64,000 nt of DNA from Hyphomicrobiaceae bacterium (lineage in GTDB: Bacteria; Pseudomonadota; Alphaproteobacteria; Rhizobiales; Hyphomicrobiaceae): the NCBI GenBank assembly GCA_030655135.1, contig JAURWC010000042.1:1-64000 (forward strand), in the 5' to 3' direction. A program made the position numbers and the translations under genes. Every line of letters begins with the position of its first letter. Positions within the stretch are counted from its first letter, which is position 1. The notes below the pieces were generated by a model, which was given only the letters and a program-made list of their open reading frames with translations, was not told where the DNA came from and made no database searches. Below are positions 47,594 to 57,300 of this stretch, piece after piece.

Positions 47594-48643
47594 ATGGAGC
47601 ATCCTGGGTTCTTCGCGAAGGCTGGGCCATTTACAGTGGCCGAGATCGCGCAGGCCACGGGATCGGAATTGCCCGATGGCGCTGATCCGTCGCTGCGGCT
47701 GAGCAACGTTACGCCGCTGGCCGAAGCCGGGCCAAATGAGCTGTCATTCGTCGACAACCGCAAATACTTGCCGCTGCTCGAAGGCGCGCGCGCCGGAGCC
47801 TGCCTGATCGTGCCGGGCCTGGCAGATCGTGTGCCGAAGGGCACGCTGGCGCTTCGCACCAAGGCGCCGTATCTGGGTTTCGCCAAGGCTCTGGCGCTTT
47901 TCTATCCCGAGGGCATGCGGGTAAGGGCGGCGGAGCCGGGCGCGCCGGCAATTGATCCAACGGCGGTGCTTGAAGAGGGTGCCGAGGTGGAGCCGGGTGC
48001 CATCATCGGGGCAGGCGCGCGCATCGGGCGCGGCACCCGCATTGCGGCAGGGGCTGTCATCGGTTACCGGGTCTGTATTGGCCGTGGCGGCTATGTCGGG
48101 CCGCTGGCGACCGTGACACATGCCCTGATTGGCGACCGCGTCATTATCCACTCAGGTGTCCGGATCGGGCAGGACGGCTTCGGCTTTGCCATGGGCCGCG
48201 AAGGGCACCTCAAAGTCCCGCAAATCGGCCGCGTCATCATTCAGGATGACGTAGAAATCGGTGCCAACTCAACGATCGACCGGGGCGCCCTTAAGGATAC
48301 GATCATCGGGGAAGGCTCGAAAATTGATAATTTGGTGCAGATCGGGCACAACGTCGTGCTTGGACGTCATTGCGTGATCGTTGCGCAGGTCGGGATTTCA
48401 GGCTCGACCGAACTCGGCGACTTCGTGGTGATGGGCGGCCAGTCTGGCTGCGTCGGGCACATCAAGGTGGGGGCTGCCGCGCAGATCGCCGGCGGCTCGC
48501 ACGCGAAAGACGATGTGCCGTCCGGCGCACGCGTAGGCGGCACACCAGCGCGTCCGCTAAAGCAGTGGGCTCGTGAGATCGCAACTCTGACGCGACTATC
48601 GTCGCGCAAAGGTGCGGCAGACGAGCCTGATTTGAGTTCATAA
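47594..48643 (+). CDS. lpxD: UDP-3-O-acylglucosamine N-acyltransferase LpxD
   Basis: Third step of lipid A synthesis: N-acylation of UDP-3-O-acyl-glucosamine. The 349-residue protein has an N-terminal uridine-binding domain ([23 protein letters not shown]) and a left-handed beta helix of hexapeptide repeats. The catalytic His lies in [15 protein letters not shown] short C-terminal helix extension is present. It opens the lpxD-fabZ-lpxA-lpxI-lpxB operon. Confidence 0.95.
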   Translation: MEHPGFFAKAGPFTVAEIAQATGSELPDGADPSLRLSNVTPLAEAGPNELSFVDNRKYLPLLEGARAGACLIVPGLADRVPKGTLALRTKAPYLGFAKALALFYPEGMRVRAAEPGAPAIDPTAVLEEGAEVEPGAIIGAGARIGRGTRIAAGAVIGYRVCIGRGGYVGPLATVTHALIGDRVIIHSGVRIGQDGFGFAMGREGHLKVPQIGRVIIQDDVEIGANSTIDRGALKDTIIGEGSKIDNLVQIGHNVVLGRHCVIVAQVGISGSTELGDFVVMGGQSGCVGHIKVGAAAQIAGGSHAKDDVPSGARVGGTPARPLKQWAREIATLTRLSSRKGAADEPDLSS

Positions 48644-48710
48644 AGGAGTAGTTTGCGTGGCCCTCAGAACGCGTTCAGCCTTCGGCACGCCGCGCGATAA
48701 AGGTAAAAAG

Positions 48711-49217
48711 ATGAGCGACAAGACGACAGCAAAGACGAAGCTTGGGACGGCCGACATCTTACGGGTGCTGGAATTGCTGCCGCACCGCTATCCATTTCTG
48801 ATGGTCGATCGCATCTACGACATGGATGGCGACGAGACCTGCGTTGGCTTGAAGAATGTGTCGATCAACGAGCCGTTCTTCCAGGGACATTTCCCCGCGT
48901 TCCCGGTGATGCCCGGCGTGCTGATCATCGAGGGTATCGCGCAGACGGCGGGTGCGTTGTGCGTCAGCAATCTCGGTGAGAACTATCGGGCCGATCTCGT
49001 GTATTTCATGGGCATCGACAAGGCCAAGTTCCGCAAGCCAGTGCTGCCGGGCGACCAGCTGCACTACCACATCCGCAAGATCCGCTCGCGCGGCCGCGTG
49101 TGGCGCTTCTTTGGTGAGGCGCGCGTAGACGGTGCGGTTGTCGCCGAGGCTGAGATCAGCGCCATGCTTGCCGATTCCAACGAAGCGCGTGCGCTAGCGG
49201 CGCAAGCGAATGGCTGA
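48711..49217 (+). CDS. fabZ: 3-hydroxyacyl-ACP dehydratase FabZ
   Basis: Dehydrates 3-hydroxyacyl-ACP in fatty acid synthesis; it competes with LpxA for substrate. Motifs [14 protein letters not shown] and [23 protein letters not shown] (catalytic His and Glu) are present. From ATG 48711 the protein is 168 residues; a GTG at 48657 with a good GGAG site would give 186. Both are longer than the usual 146-155. The last 8 bases overlap lpxA. Confidence 0.93.
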   Translation: MSDKTTAKTKLGTADILRVLELLPHRYPFLMVDRIYDMDGDETCVGLKNVSINEPFFQGHFPAFPVMPGVLIIEGIAQTAGALCVSNLGENYRADLVYFMGIDKAKFRKPVLPGDQLHYHIRKIRSRGRVWRFFGEARVDGAVVAEAEISAMLADSNEARALAAQANG

Positions 49218-50016
49218 ACGCCAGATCCACCCTACGGCCATCGTAGAAGATGGAGCGACGCTCGGCGACGGTGTCAAGATCGGGCCTTACGCGATGGTTG
49301 GCCGCGAGGTCATCCTGGGCGACGGCGTGGAGATCATCAGCCACGCGGTCGTCGCGGGCAAGACGACGATCGGGGCGGGCACGCGCATTTTTCCCTTCGC
49401 CTCCATCGGACATCAGCCCCAAGATCTGAAGTTCAAGGGTGAATCCTCGACGCTGACGATCGGCGCCAACTGCCTCATCCGCGAAGGCGTCACAATGAAC
49501 CCCGGCACCGAGGGCGGGGGGCTGAAGACGGTCGTCGGGGACAACTGCGCGTTCCTGGCGAACTCGCACGTGGGCCATGACTGCATGGTCGGCAACAACA
49601 TCATTCTTTCCAACAATGTCATGCTGGCCGGCCATGTGACGGTCGGCGATTTTGTCATCATCGGTGGTGGTGCCGCCGTCATCCAGTTTGCCCGCGTCGG
49701 TGATCACGCGTTTCTAGGTGGCATGTCTGGCCTGGAGCAGGATCTCATTCCGTACGGCATGGCGCTCGGCAATCGCGCGCATCTGTCCGGGCTCAACATC
49801 GTTGGCCTGCAGCGCCGCGGCTTTTCGCGCACCGACATCCACGATTTGCGCCGTGCGTACCGTCTGATGTTTGCCGCTGAAGGCACAATGGCGGAACGCG
49901 TCACCGACGTTTCGGCTGAATTCTCCGGGCATCCGATCGTCGTCGAGATCGTCGAATTCATTCGCGCCGGCGGCAAGCGATCGCTCTGCACGCCGCGCGC
50001 TGCGCCAGAGGAATGA
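49210..50016 (+). CDS. lpxA: UDP-N-acetylglucosamine acyltransferase LpxA
   Basis: First step of lipid A synthesis. The 268-residue protein starts with [23 protein letters not shown], a left-handed beta helix, and carries the catalytic His in [16 protein letters not shown]. The C-terminal helical part ([18 protein letters not shown]) is typical. It overlaps fabZ by eight bases and lpxI by four, so the group is tightly coupled. Confidence 0.95.
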   Translation: MAERQIHPTAIVEDGATLGDGVKIGPYAMVGREVILGDGVEIISHAVVAGKTTIGAGTRIFPFASIGHQPQDLKFKGESSTLTIGANCLIREGVTMNPGTEGGGLKTVVGDNCAFLANSHVGHDCMVGNNIILSNNVMLAGHVTVGDFVIIGGGAAVIQFARVGDHAFLGGMSGLEQDLIPYGMALGNRAHLSGLNIVGLQRRGFSRTDIHDLRRAYRLMFAAEGTMAERVTDVSAEFSGHPIVVEIVEFIRAGGKRSLCTPRAAPEE

Positions 50017-51263
50017 CCAGCGGCTCCGTCGTTCGCCTTGGGCTCCTCGTTGGAGGCGGACGCGTTCCCGAGGAGATCGCCGAGGCTGCTGTCGCGCGCG
50101 GCTGGCCCGTCCATGTCGTCGGCATAGACGGAGAGGTTGACGGGACATTCCCTGGGCTTCCGGTCACGCGCGTCAACTGGGGGCAGATAGGGCGCATGAC
50201 GCGGGCGTTTCGCGAGAACGGCTGTACGCATCTCGTAATCGTTGGCCGCGTCAGCCGCCCGGACATGACGAAGCTGAAGCCGGATTTCGGTCTGGTGCAG
50301 GCGATCCCGTCGATCCTGCGCATCATGGCATCAGGTGGTGACGACGGCGTGCTGCGGGGCGTGGTCCGCTTTTTCGAAGGGCACGGGCTGACGGTTCTCG
50401 GCCCCGCCGATGTGGCGCCTGAGCTCGCAATCGGGGCAGGGGCCATTGGCACGCGCGCGCCAAGTGCCGAAGACGAGATCGATATCGCCAAAGGCTTGTC
50501 GATCGTCCGCCTGCTTGGCGCGTTTGACGTCGGGCAAAGCGTGGTTGTGCGCGGCGGAGCCATCATTGCGATCGAGGGCGCAGAAGGCACCGATCGCATG
50601 TTGAGCCGGGTTGCCCCGACAGAATCCGGCGCTCGGGGCGTTCTCGTCAAGCGGCCGAAGCCGCAGCAGGACATGCGCGTCGACATGCCAGTGATTGGCC
50701 CCGATACCATCAGCAACAGCGCGCGCGCGGGATTGGCGGGCGTCGCGGTGCTCGCCGGGCAAGTGCTCATCACGCAGCGGCAGGAGGTCGTTGCCCGCGC
50801 CGAGCAGGAAGGGCTGTTCGTCGCCGGCGTGACCGACGGCCAGGCTGTGTCAGGTCATGCTGCGCCTCGCGGTAAAGACAAGGCGTCCGGTGACAACGAG
50901 GACATCGCGCGTGGTGCCGCGATCCTGCGGGTGCTGCAACCTTTTGTCGCCAGTCGCAGTGTCGTCGTGGCGCGCAAGTATGTATTGGCCATCGAAAGCG
51001 GCGAGGGCGTAGAGGCCGTGCTGCGAAGGGTCGGCGGGTTGCGCCAGTGGGGCAGCCAGCACACGAAGAAACGATCAGGATTTGCCGTGCTTGGTGAAGG
51101 GCAGAGAATTGAAGCAAGCCACGTCGATCTCGCGGTGGCTGCGGGATTGCGAGGGCTTGCCGCGGCGGGACCCGACAGCGTGAGCGCGCAAGCCAAAGAG
51201 CGGGCGGGTGCTACAGGTCTGGCGTTGGCTGCGGCGGACGTGGCAACGAGGTCTCGCTCATGA
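50013..51263 (+). CDS. lpxI: UDP-2,3-diacylglucosamine pyrophosphatase LpxI with duplicated C-terminal domain
   Basis: LpxI hydrolyses UDP-2,3-diacylglucosamine to lipid X and UMP and replaces LpxH in alphaproteobacteria. Known proteins are about 270-290 residues; this one is 416. Residues 1-270 are a complete LpxI, including LVIVGRVSRPD, DDGVLRGVVRFFE and RVDMPVIGPDTI, whose D224 corresponds to the catalytic Asp reported for the Caulobacter enzyme. Residues about 293-405 repeat the second domain: 157-200 aligns without gaps to 297-340 with 20 of 44 identities. A VD pair recurs at 371-372, but the surrounding catalytic segment is degenerate. Overlaps of four bases join lpxA and lpxB. The extra domain is probably structural or regulatory (inference). 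Confidence 0.93.
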   Translation: MTSGSVVRLGLLVGGGRVPEEIAEAAVARGWPVHVVGIDGEVDGTFPGLPVTRVNWGQIGRMTRAFRENGCTHLVIVGRVSRPDMTKLKPDFGLVQAIPSILRIMASGGDDGVLRGVVRFFEGHGLTVLGPADVAPELAIGAGAIGTRAPSAEDEIDIAKGLSIVRLLGAFDVGQSVVVRGGAIIAIEGAEGTDRMLSRVAPTESGARGVLVKRPKPQQDMRVDMPVIGPDTISNSARAGLAGVAVLAGQVLITQRQEVVARAEQEGLFVAGVTDGQAVSGHAAPRGKDKASGDNEDIARGAAILRVLQPFVASRSVVVARKYVLAIESGEGVEAVLRRVGGLRQWGSQHTKKRSGFAVLGEGQRIEASHVDLAVAAGLRGLAAAGPDSVSAQAKERAGATGLALAAADVATRSRS

Positions 51264-52444
51264 CGTGGGCTACCGCCAGCCGCCCGCTGCGCGTCGTGCT
51301 GATTGCCGGGGAGCATTCCGGCGACGCGCTAGGAGCAAAGTTGATCGGCGCGCTCCGGACCGCCACCAGTGGCAACGTTACGTTCTCGGGCGTGGGCGGC
51401 GAGGAGATGGGGAGCCAAGGCTTCCGCTCGCTGTTTCCATTGGATGACGTTGCGGTCATGGGACCGCTCGCGATCCTGCGCCGGCTTCCGGTCATCATCC
51501 GCCGCGTTCATGAGGCCGTCGATGCCTGTGTCGCGGCAAACCCCGACGTGCTGGTGATCATCGACAGTCCCGAATTCACTCACGCCATTGCCAAGCGCGT
51601 GCGCAAGCGGTCGCCGCGGTTGCCGATCATCAACTACGTCAGCCCCAGCGTTTGGGCATGGCGTCCGTGGCGGGCGCGGGCGATGCGGCCGTATGTCGAC
51701 CACGTGATGGCCCTGCTGCCGTTCGAACCGGCGGCTCACGCGCGGCTCGGCGGGCCGCCATGCACTTACGTCGGCCACCCGCTCATCGAGCGGTTTGATG
51801 TCATCAAGTCCGCCAACGCCGCCGAATTGGCAGAGCGGCTGCGGATCGCGGGCAAGCCTGTCATCGTGGTGCTGCCTGGCAGCCGGCGGTCTGAGATCGA
51901 GCGGCTGATGCAGCCCTTCGGCGAGGCGCTCGAGCGTTTGCGTCTGCGCGGCCATTCGTTCGAAGTCGTGCTGCCTGCAGTCACGTCGATGCGCGCGTTG
52001 ATCGAGGAGAAAGCGCGGGCATGGCCGATCGTGCCGCATATCGTCAATGGCGAGGCAGACAAGTTTGCCGCGTTTCGGCTCGCACGCGCAGCGCTGGCCG
52101 CATCCGGTACGGTCACCCTTGAACTCGGGCTGGCCGGCACACCGGCCGTCGTGGCCTATCGTGTTGACATGGTCGTGGCGGCCATGCGTTTCCTGATCAA
52201 GGTGCCGTCTGTCGTTCTGACGAACCTCGTCGCCGGGGAAAACATCTATCCAGAGCTGCTGCAGGAAGACTGCACCCCGGAGACACTGGCATCAGCATTA
52301 GCGCTATTGCTCGAGGACACACCTGAGCGTGATGCCCAGCTTGCCGGGTTGGCGAAGATACCTGGCATTATGGCGAGCGCAGGCGACAGCCCCAGCGCGG
52401 CCGCAGCACAGGTGGTGCTGCGCCAGACGCCGCGTCCGGCTTAG
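51260..52444 (+). CDS. lpxB: Lipid-A-disaccharide synthase LpxB
   Basis: Glycosyltransferase joining lipid X and UDP-diacylglucosamine. The 394-residue GT19 protein has LIAGEHSGDALGAKLIGAL at the N-terminus, INYVSPSVWAWRPWRARAM, VLPGSRRSEIERL, and KVPSVVLTNLVAGENIYPELLQ. Start overlaps the lpxI stop by four bases. Its stop overlaps by four bases the stop of the convergent yidD. In many relatives gltA follows here; here it does not. Confidence 0.95.
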   Translation: MTWATASRPLRVVLIAGEHSGDALGAKLIGALRTATSGNVTFSGVGGEEMGSQGFRSLFPLDDVAVMGPLAILRRLPVIIRRVHEAVDACVAANPDVLVIIDSPEFTHAIAKRVRKRSPRLPIINYVSPSVWAWRPWRARAMRPYVDHVMALLPFEPAAHARLGGPPCTYVGHPLIERFDVIKSANAAELAERLRIAGKPVIVVLPGSRRSEIERLMQPFGEALERLRLRGHSFEVVLPAVTSMRALIEEKARAWPIVPHIVNGEADKFAAFRLARAALAASGTVTLELGLAGTPAVVAYRVDMVVAAMRFLIKVPSVVLTNLVAGENIYPELLQEDCTPETLASALALLLEDTPERDAQLAGLAKIPGIMASAGDSPSAAAAQVVLRQTPRPA

Positions 52445-52743
52445 GTTTCAGAGGAATCTGATATGTGGCGGCCGGTCCAGCGTCCGTAGCGCCAGGGAGC
52501 GAACGGATGGTGGTCGTTGCGAATGTCGGGTGCCGGATCATAACCCGACGAGCCGTAAGGATGGCAGCGGCACACGCGCGACAGCATCAGCCAGGACCCG
52601 CGCCATGGCCCGTTGCGGTCAATGGCTTGCAGTGAATACTCCGAGCAAGTCGGCAGGTGGCGGCACTCCATGCCGATGAGCGGCTTCAACGTCCAGCGAT
52701 AGGCGTGGATCGGCAGCTTCAGCAGGGCCGCAGCCAGGTTCAT
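52441..52743 (-). CDS. yidD: Membrane protein insertion efficiency factor YidD
   Basis: YidD is a small membrane-associated protein that assists insertion by YidC/Sec. The 100-residue protein has LPIHAYRWTLKPLIG, CRHLPTCSEYSLQAI and GSWLMLSRVCRCHPYG, with the characteristic Cys residues. Its ATG overlaps the stop of the upstream NifU-like gene by four bases (ATGA). Usually it is next to rnpA/yidC, but association with a NifU-like gene is known in alphaproteobacteria. Confidence 0.94.
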   Translation of the reverse strand: MNLAAALLKLPIHAYRWTLKPLIGMECRHLPTCSEYSLQAIDRNGPWRGSWLMLSRVCRCHPYGSSGYDPAPDIRNDHHPFAPWRYGRWTGRHISDSSET

Positions 52744-53201
52744 CGCGATGCTGCAGCGGCCGTGGCTTGGCTGCCGGCGCGCTCCGACAGCGCTTTTTCC
52801 ACTGCCTCGAACACCAGCAACGTCGAAGCGTGCCGGTGCGGGTAGTCTTTGACCGGCTGCAGCAGCGCGAGGTCTGACCAACGGCCTGCCGGCGGCGGGC
52901 CGCCATCCTTGAGCATGGCGCGCATGATCGCGCCCACATCGTGAAGCTCGCCCAAGGTAGTGCCGACGATTTCGCGGCCGACGATGGCCGCCGTCGCCTG
53001 ACCCAGAAGACAGGCTTTCACATCCTGACCAAAGGCCGAAATGCGCTCGCCGGCAACGTTGAGATCGACGGCGATAGTGGAGCCGCACAGCTTGGAGCGG
53101 GCAGATGCCGTCGCATCCGGGCTCGCCAAGCGATCCGAGCAGGGGATGTCGGACGCGAGCTCCAGAATTCGCAGGTTATAGACGTCGTCGAGATCAGCCA
53201 T
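52740..53201 (-). CDS. NifU/IscU-like iron-sulfur scaffold domain protein
   Basis: Resembles the NifU N-terminal domain, the scaffold for Fe-S cluster assembly. The 153-residue protein has three Cys at the conserved kind of positions (in [21 protein letters not shown] and KACLLGQAT), which could bind a cluster. ATG 53201 has GGAG five bases upstream and yields [19 protein letters not shown]. No isc or suf genes are nearby, so its client is unknown. It is divergent from hisI and coupled to yidD. Confidence 0.85.
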   Translation of the reverse strand: MADLDDVYNLRILELASDIPCSDRLASPDATASARSKLCGSTIAVDLNVAGERISAFGQDVKACLLGQATAAIVGREIVGTTLGELHDVGAIMRAMLKDGGPPPAGRWSDLALLQPVKDYPHRHASTLLVFEAVEKALSERAGSQATAAAASR

Positions 53202-53335
53202 GGGTCTCCGGTGGGTCGCGATCAAACACGTCCGCAGCTGGCCTGCGCGCTTGCAGCCCTATATATAGGCGCGAATACCGTCAACGTGGGAGACCCCCAG
53301 GGCGGCATTTTCGGCGCTATGGTGAGAGGCCAGTC

Positions 53336-53770
53336 ATGACGAGCCCAGCAAATCCGCGGTTTCCGCAGGGCAAATCGGCCCAGGAAATCGAGGGTGGAAC
53401 GACCTTCAGTCCGCGCTTTGACACCGAGGGGCTGATTGGAGCCATCGTAACGGATGCACTTTCCGGCGAAGTTCTCATGTTCGCGTACATGAACGCGGAC
53501 GCCCTGGCGGCGACGATGAACACGCGCGTTGCGCATTTCTGGTCGCGATCGCGAGCCAAGCTGTGGCGCAAGGGCGAGGAGAGCGGCAACACGCTGGCGG
53601 TCGAGGATCTGCGGGTCGATTGCGACCAGGACGTGCTCTGGTTGAAGGTCCGGGTCGCGGGCCAGGGCGTTACCTGCCACACGGGCGCGCGGAGCTGCTT
53701 TTATCGCTCGGTGGGCCTGGGTGAAGGCTCGGACCGCCAGTTGGTCTTGGATGCGTCGCAGCAAAAATAG
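53336..53770 (+). CDS. hisI: Phosphoribosyl-AMP cyclohydrolase
   Basis: Third step of histidine synthesis, opening the ring of phosphoribosyl-AMP; zinc dependent. The 144-residue protein has [13 protein letters not shown], the [15 protein letters not shown] region, and the metal site [24 protein letters not shown] with the conserved Cys residues. ATG 53336 has GAGAGG six bases upstream. The hisE function (pyrophosphatase) is not fused here. Other his genes are not in the window. Confidence 0.94.
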   Translation: MTSPANPRFPQGKSAQEIEGGTTFSPRFDTEGLIGAIVTDALSGEVLMFAYMNADALAATMNTRVAHFWSRSRAKLWRKGEESGNTLAVEDLRVDCDQDVLWLKVRVAGQGVTCHTGARSCFYRSVGLGEGSDRQLVLDASQQK

Positions 53771-53974
53771 GGGACGAAAGCCGAGCAATTAAGCTTTCGC
53801 ATACCTGATCTCTGCCAGCCGGAGACCATTTGTAGTAGTAAGACTTTAATTCCGAATCTGTACTCTCCATTAAAGATAGAGAAGGCTGTCTGCCACGGCT
53901 GAAGCGCGGAACTACGGTGAAGTTATACCGTTATTATCGCAGCTTGCCGTCGGCGGCTCACGCGGAGACGAACG

Positions 53975-54949
53975 ATGTCGATGGGGAAAATCGGTCTTGC
54001 GTTGGGTGGCGGCGCAGCCCGGGGCTGGGCGCACATCGGCGTGTTGAGGGCGCTCGAGAAAGCCGGCATCAAGCCTGACATCATCGCGGGTACATCTATC
54101 GGTGCCGTCGTCGGCGGTTGCTATGCCGCTGGCCGCCTAGACGATGTCGAAGAGTTCGCTCGCAGCCTGACGAAGCGGCGCATCTTCGGCTACCTCGATT
54201 TCAATTTCAAAGGCACTGGCCTGATCAACGGGCAGCGTCTCGTGGAGATGCTGGATCGTCACCTGGGCAGCTGCAACATCGAAGATTTGGACACCCGCTT
54301 TACGGCTGTGGCCACTGAGATCGGGTCAGGCCACGAAGTCTGGCTGTCGCGCGGAAAGCTGGTTGATGCGGTACGCGCGTCCTATGCCCTGCCAGGTGTT
54401 TTCAAACCGGTGAAGATCGACGGCCGCTGGCTGTTCGATGGCGCGCTGGTCAATCCCATTCCTGTATCCGTCTGCCGCGCGCTTGGTGCGCGCTACGTCA
54501 TCGCCGTCAACTTGAACTTCGACATTTCGAGCCGTTCGGCTGTGACGACGCATATCGAGACGTCGCTGGGTGCCGTCACCGAGGCGATCGAACCCGAACC
54601 CGTCAAGGGCAAGAATGGCATCGCGATGCGCCGTCTACTGCAGCGGCAAATCTTCGGCCAGGGCGACGATGCCCCTGGCATCACGACCGTTCTCGTCGAC
54701 GCACTTAATATCGTCCAGGATCGCATTGCGCGCTCGCGTCTGGCAGGAGATCCGCCGGACGCGATGATCACGCCGCGCCTGCACGGCATTGGCCTGTTCG
54801 ATTTCCATCGCGCTGAAGAACTTGTGCAGCGCGGCGAGACGGCCGCCAAGCGCGAGATCGAAGATCTGACACGTGAGATCGATGCACGCCGCGCTGTCAG
54901 CACGCTGGCGCCCCCGCGCGCGTCGCTGTGGGGCGGTGCCAACAACTAA
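53975..54949 (+). CDS. Patatin-like phospholipase/esterase (RssA type)
   Basis: Patatin-fold serine esterases hydrolyse acyl lipids; bacterial relatives include RssA. The 324-residue protein has the oxyanion motif LALGGGAARGWAHIGVL, the nucleophile GTSIG, and the catalytic Asp in LFDGALVNPIPVSV. ATG 53975 follows GGAG by seven bases. The 204-base spacer to hisI is AT-rich with a weak hairpin (53775-53799). No signal peptide is present, so it is probably cytoplasmic or membrane-associated. Substrate unknown. Confidence 0.88.
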   Translation: MSMGKIGLALGGGAARGWAHIGVLRALEKAGIKPDIIAGTSIGAVVGGCYAAGRLDDVEEFARSLTKRRIFGYLDFNFKGTGLINGQRLVEMLDRHLGSCNIEDLDTRFTAVATEIGSGHEVWLSRGKLVDAVRASYALPGVFKPVKIDGRWLFDGALVNPIPVSVCRALGARYVIAVNLNFDISSRSAVTTHIETSLGAVTEAIEPEPVKGKNGIAMRRLLQRQIFGQGDDAPGITTVLVDALNIVQDRIARSRLAGDPPDAMITPRLHGIGLFDFHRAEELVQRGETAAKREIEDLTREIDARRAVSTLAPPRASLWGGANN

Positions 54950-54979
54950 GGTACCGTCGCTTTACGTCCGAGAATCAAG

Positions 54980-55008
54980 AAGGCCGAAGCGAGTGCTTCG
55001 GCCTTTTG
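54980..55008. terminator. Terminator between patatin-like and CBS genes
   Basis: AAGGCCGAAGC / GCTTCGGCCTT form an 11-bp stem with a GAGT loop followed by TTT. The genes on both sides converge, so it can act in both directions. Confidence 0.85.
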
Positions 55009-55031
55009 CTGTTCTGCTTGAGCTTGCCACG

Positions 55032-55463
55032 TCAGCCCGTCGCTAGATAGCCGCGCATGGCGGTGACTTCCATCTCGACTTCCGCGATATGGTTCTTGAC
55101 GACGTCGCCGATCGAGACAATGCCGACGAGTTCTTCATCTTCCATGACGGGGATGTGGCGGAAGCGGCCTTTGGTCATGAGTTCCATCAGTTCGTCGAGC
55201 ACGCTCGTCTCCTGACAGGAGATGACGGCTTTCGTCATGACTTGGCTGACAGGCTGATCCAACGCTGCCGCGCCATGTTCTGAGATTGCCCGGATGACGT
55301 CACGCTCGGAGATGATGCCGGCGAGCTTGCCGGCTTCGCCGACGATGATGATGGCGCCGATCTTCTTCTGCGCCAGCCTCTGCGAAATTTCGAGCAGCGT
55401 CGTTTCGGGCTTGGCGGTCGCAACGGCCCGCCCTTTTGACTTCAGTATCGCAGCCACATTCAT
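55032..55463 (-). CDS. CBS-pair domain protein
   Basis: CBS pairs bind adenine nucleotides and sense energy state or act as regulatory modules. The 143-residue protein is essentially one CBS pair: ATAKPETTLLEISQRLAQKKIGAIIIVGEAGKLAGIISERDVIRAI and the second unit MTKGRFRHIPVMEDEELVGIVSIGDVV. It has no other domain. An AAAGGA site lies eight bases before the start. It lies downstream of the rhomboid gene on the same strand (200-base spacer). The partner is unknown. Confidence 0.9.
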   Translation of the reverse strand: MNVAAILKSKGRAVATAKPETTLLEISQRLAQKKIGAIIIVGEAGKLAGIISERDVIRAISEHGAAALDQPVSQVMTKAVISCQETSVLDELMELMTKGRFRHIPVMEDEELVGIVSIGDVVKNHIAEVEMEVTAMRGYLATG

Positions 55464-55666
55464 CTAGACGTTTCCTTTCGTCTCGATGTCCTGCCCAGCT
55501 TCGTTTGCTCGGTGCCGCAGCCAGTGCCAGTACAAGCTGGAGCTCAAGCAAAGCAAACCGGCCCGGGCCAGACCTCAGACAATTATGGGCCAATGCTCTT
55601 TGGTTGACGATACGCTATCCGCCAACAACAAGTATGGTGGGCCAATTCTAAAATTGAAGCAACATG

Positions 55667-56467
55667 TCAGTGCAAAGTTGGTTTGCTCACGCTGTGCTCA
55701 TCGTCATCTTCAATCAACGCGGACGGCGGAGCGATGTTATTGTGCGTTGCGGCATCGAACAAGCCGAACAGCAGAAATCCTGCCAGGTAGCCGCCTGCGT
55801 GTGCTTCCCAGGCGATGGCGCCTTCTGACGTGCCCGGGCCCATGCCAAAGGCGCCAGCAAGGTTCAGGAGGATCAGCATGCCGGTCGTGAGAATGACGCG
55901 AATGTCCGTCAGCGACTGCCGCAGGCTCATCAACGGCACCGTGCGGAGATTGCGATGGATGTTGCGCAGCGAACCTCCGCCGTTGTCGAGCGCGGGATAA
56001 AGAAACCGCAGCGATGCGCCCATCAGGCCCATGACGGCACCTGACGCGCCGACCATAGGCGCGAACAAGCCCCATCGGACGTAAAGATAAGCCGCCGCGC
56101 CAGCAAAACCGCACAGAGCCGCAAACAACAGAAAGCGCGTCGAACCGACGCGATTGGCAATGGCGCCGCCGAAAGCCAGCAGCCAGGCTGCATTGAACAT
56201 CAGGTGCAGCGCGCTGCCGTGGATCAGCATGTGCGTGAGCCAGGATGTGTAGCTGGCGTATGGCTGTCCGGGCAGCCCGATGGCTTCCGCGTCCGAGTAG
56301 CGGATCGGGATGAAGGCCGTGGCGCCGACGAGCCAGTTGTCCATATCGATGGGCAGTAACGACCGCACAACGTGAATCGCGATCAGCAAGCCCAGGACGG
56401 CCACGACGCTGGTGGGCACGTTGAAAATCGGCTGTTTACCTTGTTCGCCGGGGCCCGTGAACACCAT
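55667..56467 (-). CDS. Rhomboid family intramembrane serine protease
   Basis: Rhomboid proteases cut membrane proteins inside the bilayer. The 266-residue protein has six or seven membrane helices, the HGSALHLMFNAAWL motif (about 83-96), the nucleophile in MVGASGAVMGLMG (Ser142), and the catalytic His in EAHAGGYLAGFLLFG. AAGGAG lies six bases before the start. A short acidic tail follows the last helix. Substrate is not known. Confidence 0.92.
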   Translation of the reverse strand: MVFTGPGEQGKQPIFNVPTSVVAVLGLLIAIHVVRSLLPIDMDNWLVGATAFIPIRYSDAEAIGLPGQPYASYTSWLTHMLIHGSALHLMFNAAWLLAFGGAIANRVGSTRFLLFAALCGFAGAAAYLYVRWGLFAPMVGASGAVMGLMGASLRFLYPALDNGGGSLRNIHRNLRTVPLMSLRQSLTDIRVILTTGMLILLNLAGAFGMGPGTSEGAIAWEAHAGGYLAGFLLFGLFDAATHNNIAPPSALIEDDDEHSVSKPTLH

Positions 56468-56664
56468 GTCAGTCTCCTTCTGCCTCCTGCAGGTAGAGGT
56501 TGCGCCTTGATCTGGCAACCATGACTCCGGTGAAGGCTGACGTGTCGCAGCGTTGCAGCTGCGGTGGCACAGAAGATGCTCCTTATGCCCCGAGCACCCG
56601 GGCCAAACCCGGCGACTGTCCCGAATTCAGACGGCAGTTCATCTGCCAGCGAGCCGATCACGAG

Positions 56665-57300
56665 ATGAAAAACCGCGCTAGTAAACAACTGTATGCGTAC
56701 TGGAACGAGGTTCGAGGGGATCGTCTGGCTCCGCGCCGGTTCGAGATCGAACCCGCCCGCCTAGCTGCCATGCTGCCTGACGCATTCATTCTCGAGCGGC
56801 TGGGCGACATGGATATCCGCTACCGTTTGGCAGGCACGCGCATCATCGAGCATTTTGGCAGCGATTTCCGCAACGCCAGCTTCTTTGACGGCTTCGTCTC
56901 GACCGACCGAAAAATCATGGAGCGGCAGATGCGCGACATGATCACGTACGGCGGCGGCGCCTTGTTCGAAATCACGTCCACCGCGCCGTCCGGCCGCAAA
57001 GTCACTCACGAGTGCCTGGTTCTGCCCTTGATCCATATGCGCGACACGGTGGACCGCTTTGTGGGCTGCGTCAGCACCGCCGAAGAGCCCGATTGGATTG
57101 GCGAAGAGCCGCTCATGGAAAAGACGTTGACTGCGTTCCAGGCCATTCTGGGGGACGCACGCGTTGGGGGCGAGGTTTTGCCGTTTCCCCAGCCGCTGGC
57201 GCTAGATCCCAACGTGCGCACGGCGCGCATCGTGCGTTCCAACCGGCGCTATTTCCGGGTGTATGACGGCGGTCTTCTGGAAAGTGACGATAAAACTTAA
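56665..57300 (+). CDS. PAS domain protein (PAS_5 type)
   Basis: Small PAS proteins sense or bind ligands; the PAS_5 group is common in alphaproteobacteria. The 211-residue protein contains RASKQLYAYWNEVRGDRLAPRRFEIEPARLAAMLPDAFILER, a PAS_5 hallmark, and continues to VRTARIVRSNRRYFRVYDGGLLE without a kinase, cyclase or DNA-binding domain. The N-terminal start is uncertain (ATG 56665 fits homology, ribosome site weak). It precedes the PilZ gene on the same strand, 116 bases away. Confidence 0.82.
   Translation: MKNRASKQLYAYWNEVRGDRLAPRRFEIEPARLAAMLPDAFILERLGDMDIRYRLAGTRIIEHFGSDFRNASFFDGFVSTDRKIMERQMRDMITYGGGALFEITSTAPSGRKVTHECLVLPLIHMRDTVDRFVGCVSTAEEPDWIGEEPLMEKTLTAFQAILGDARVGGEVLPFPQPLALDPNVRTARIVRSNRRYFRVYDGGLLESDDKT

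Noticed and set aside
48657-48710. Longer FabZ start (GTG 48657)
   Set aside because: The ribosome site is good, but the added 18 residues have no match to FabZ; kept only as an alternative.
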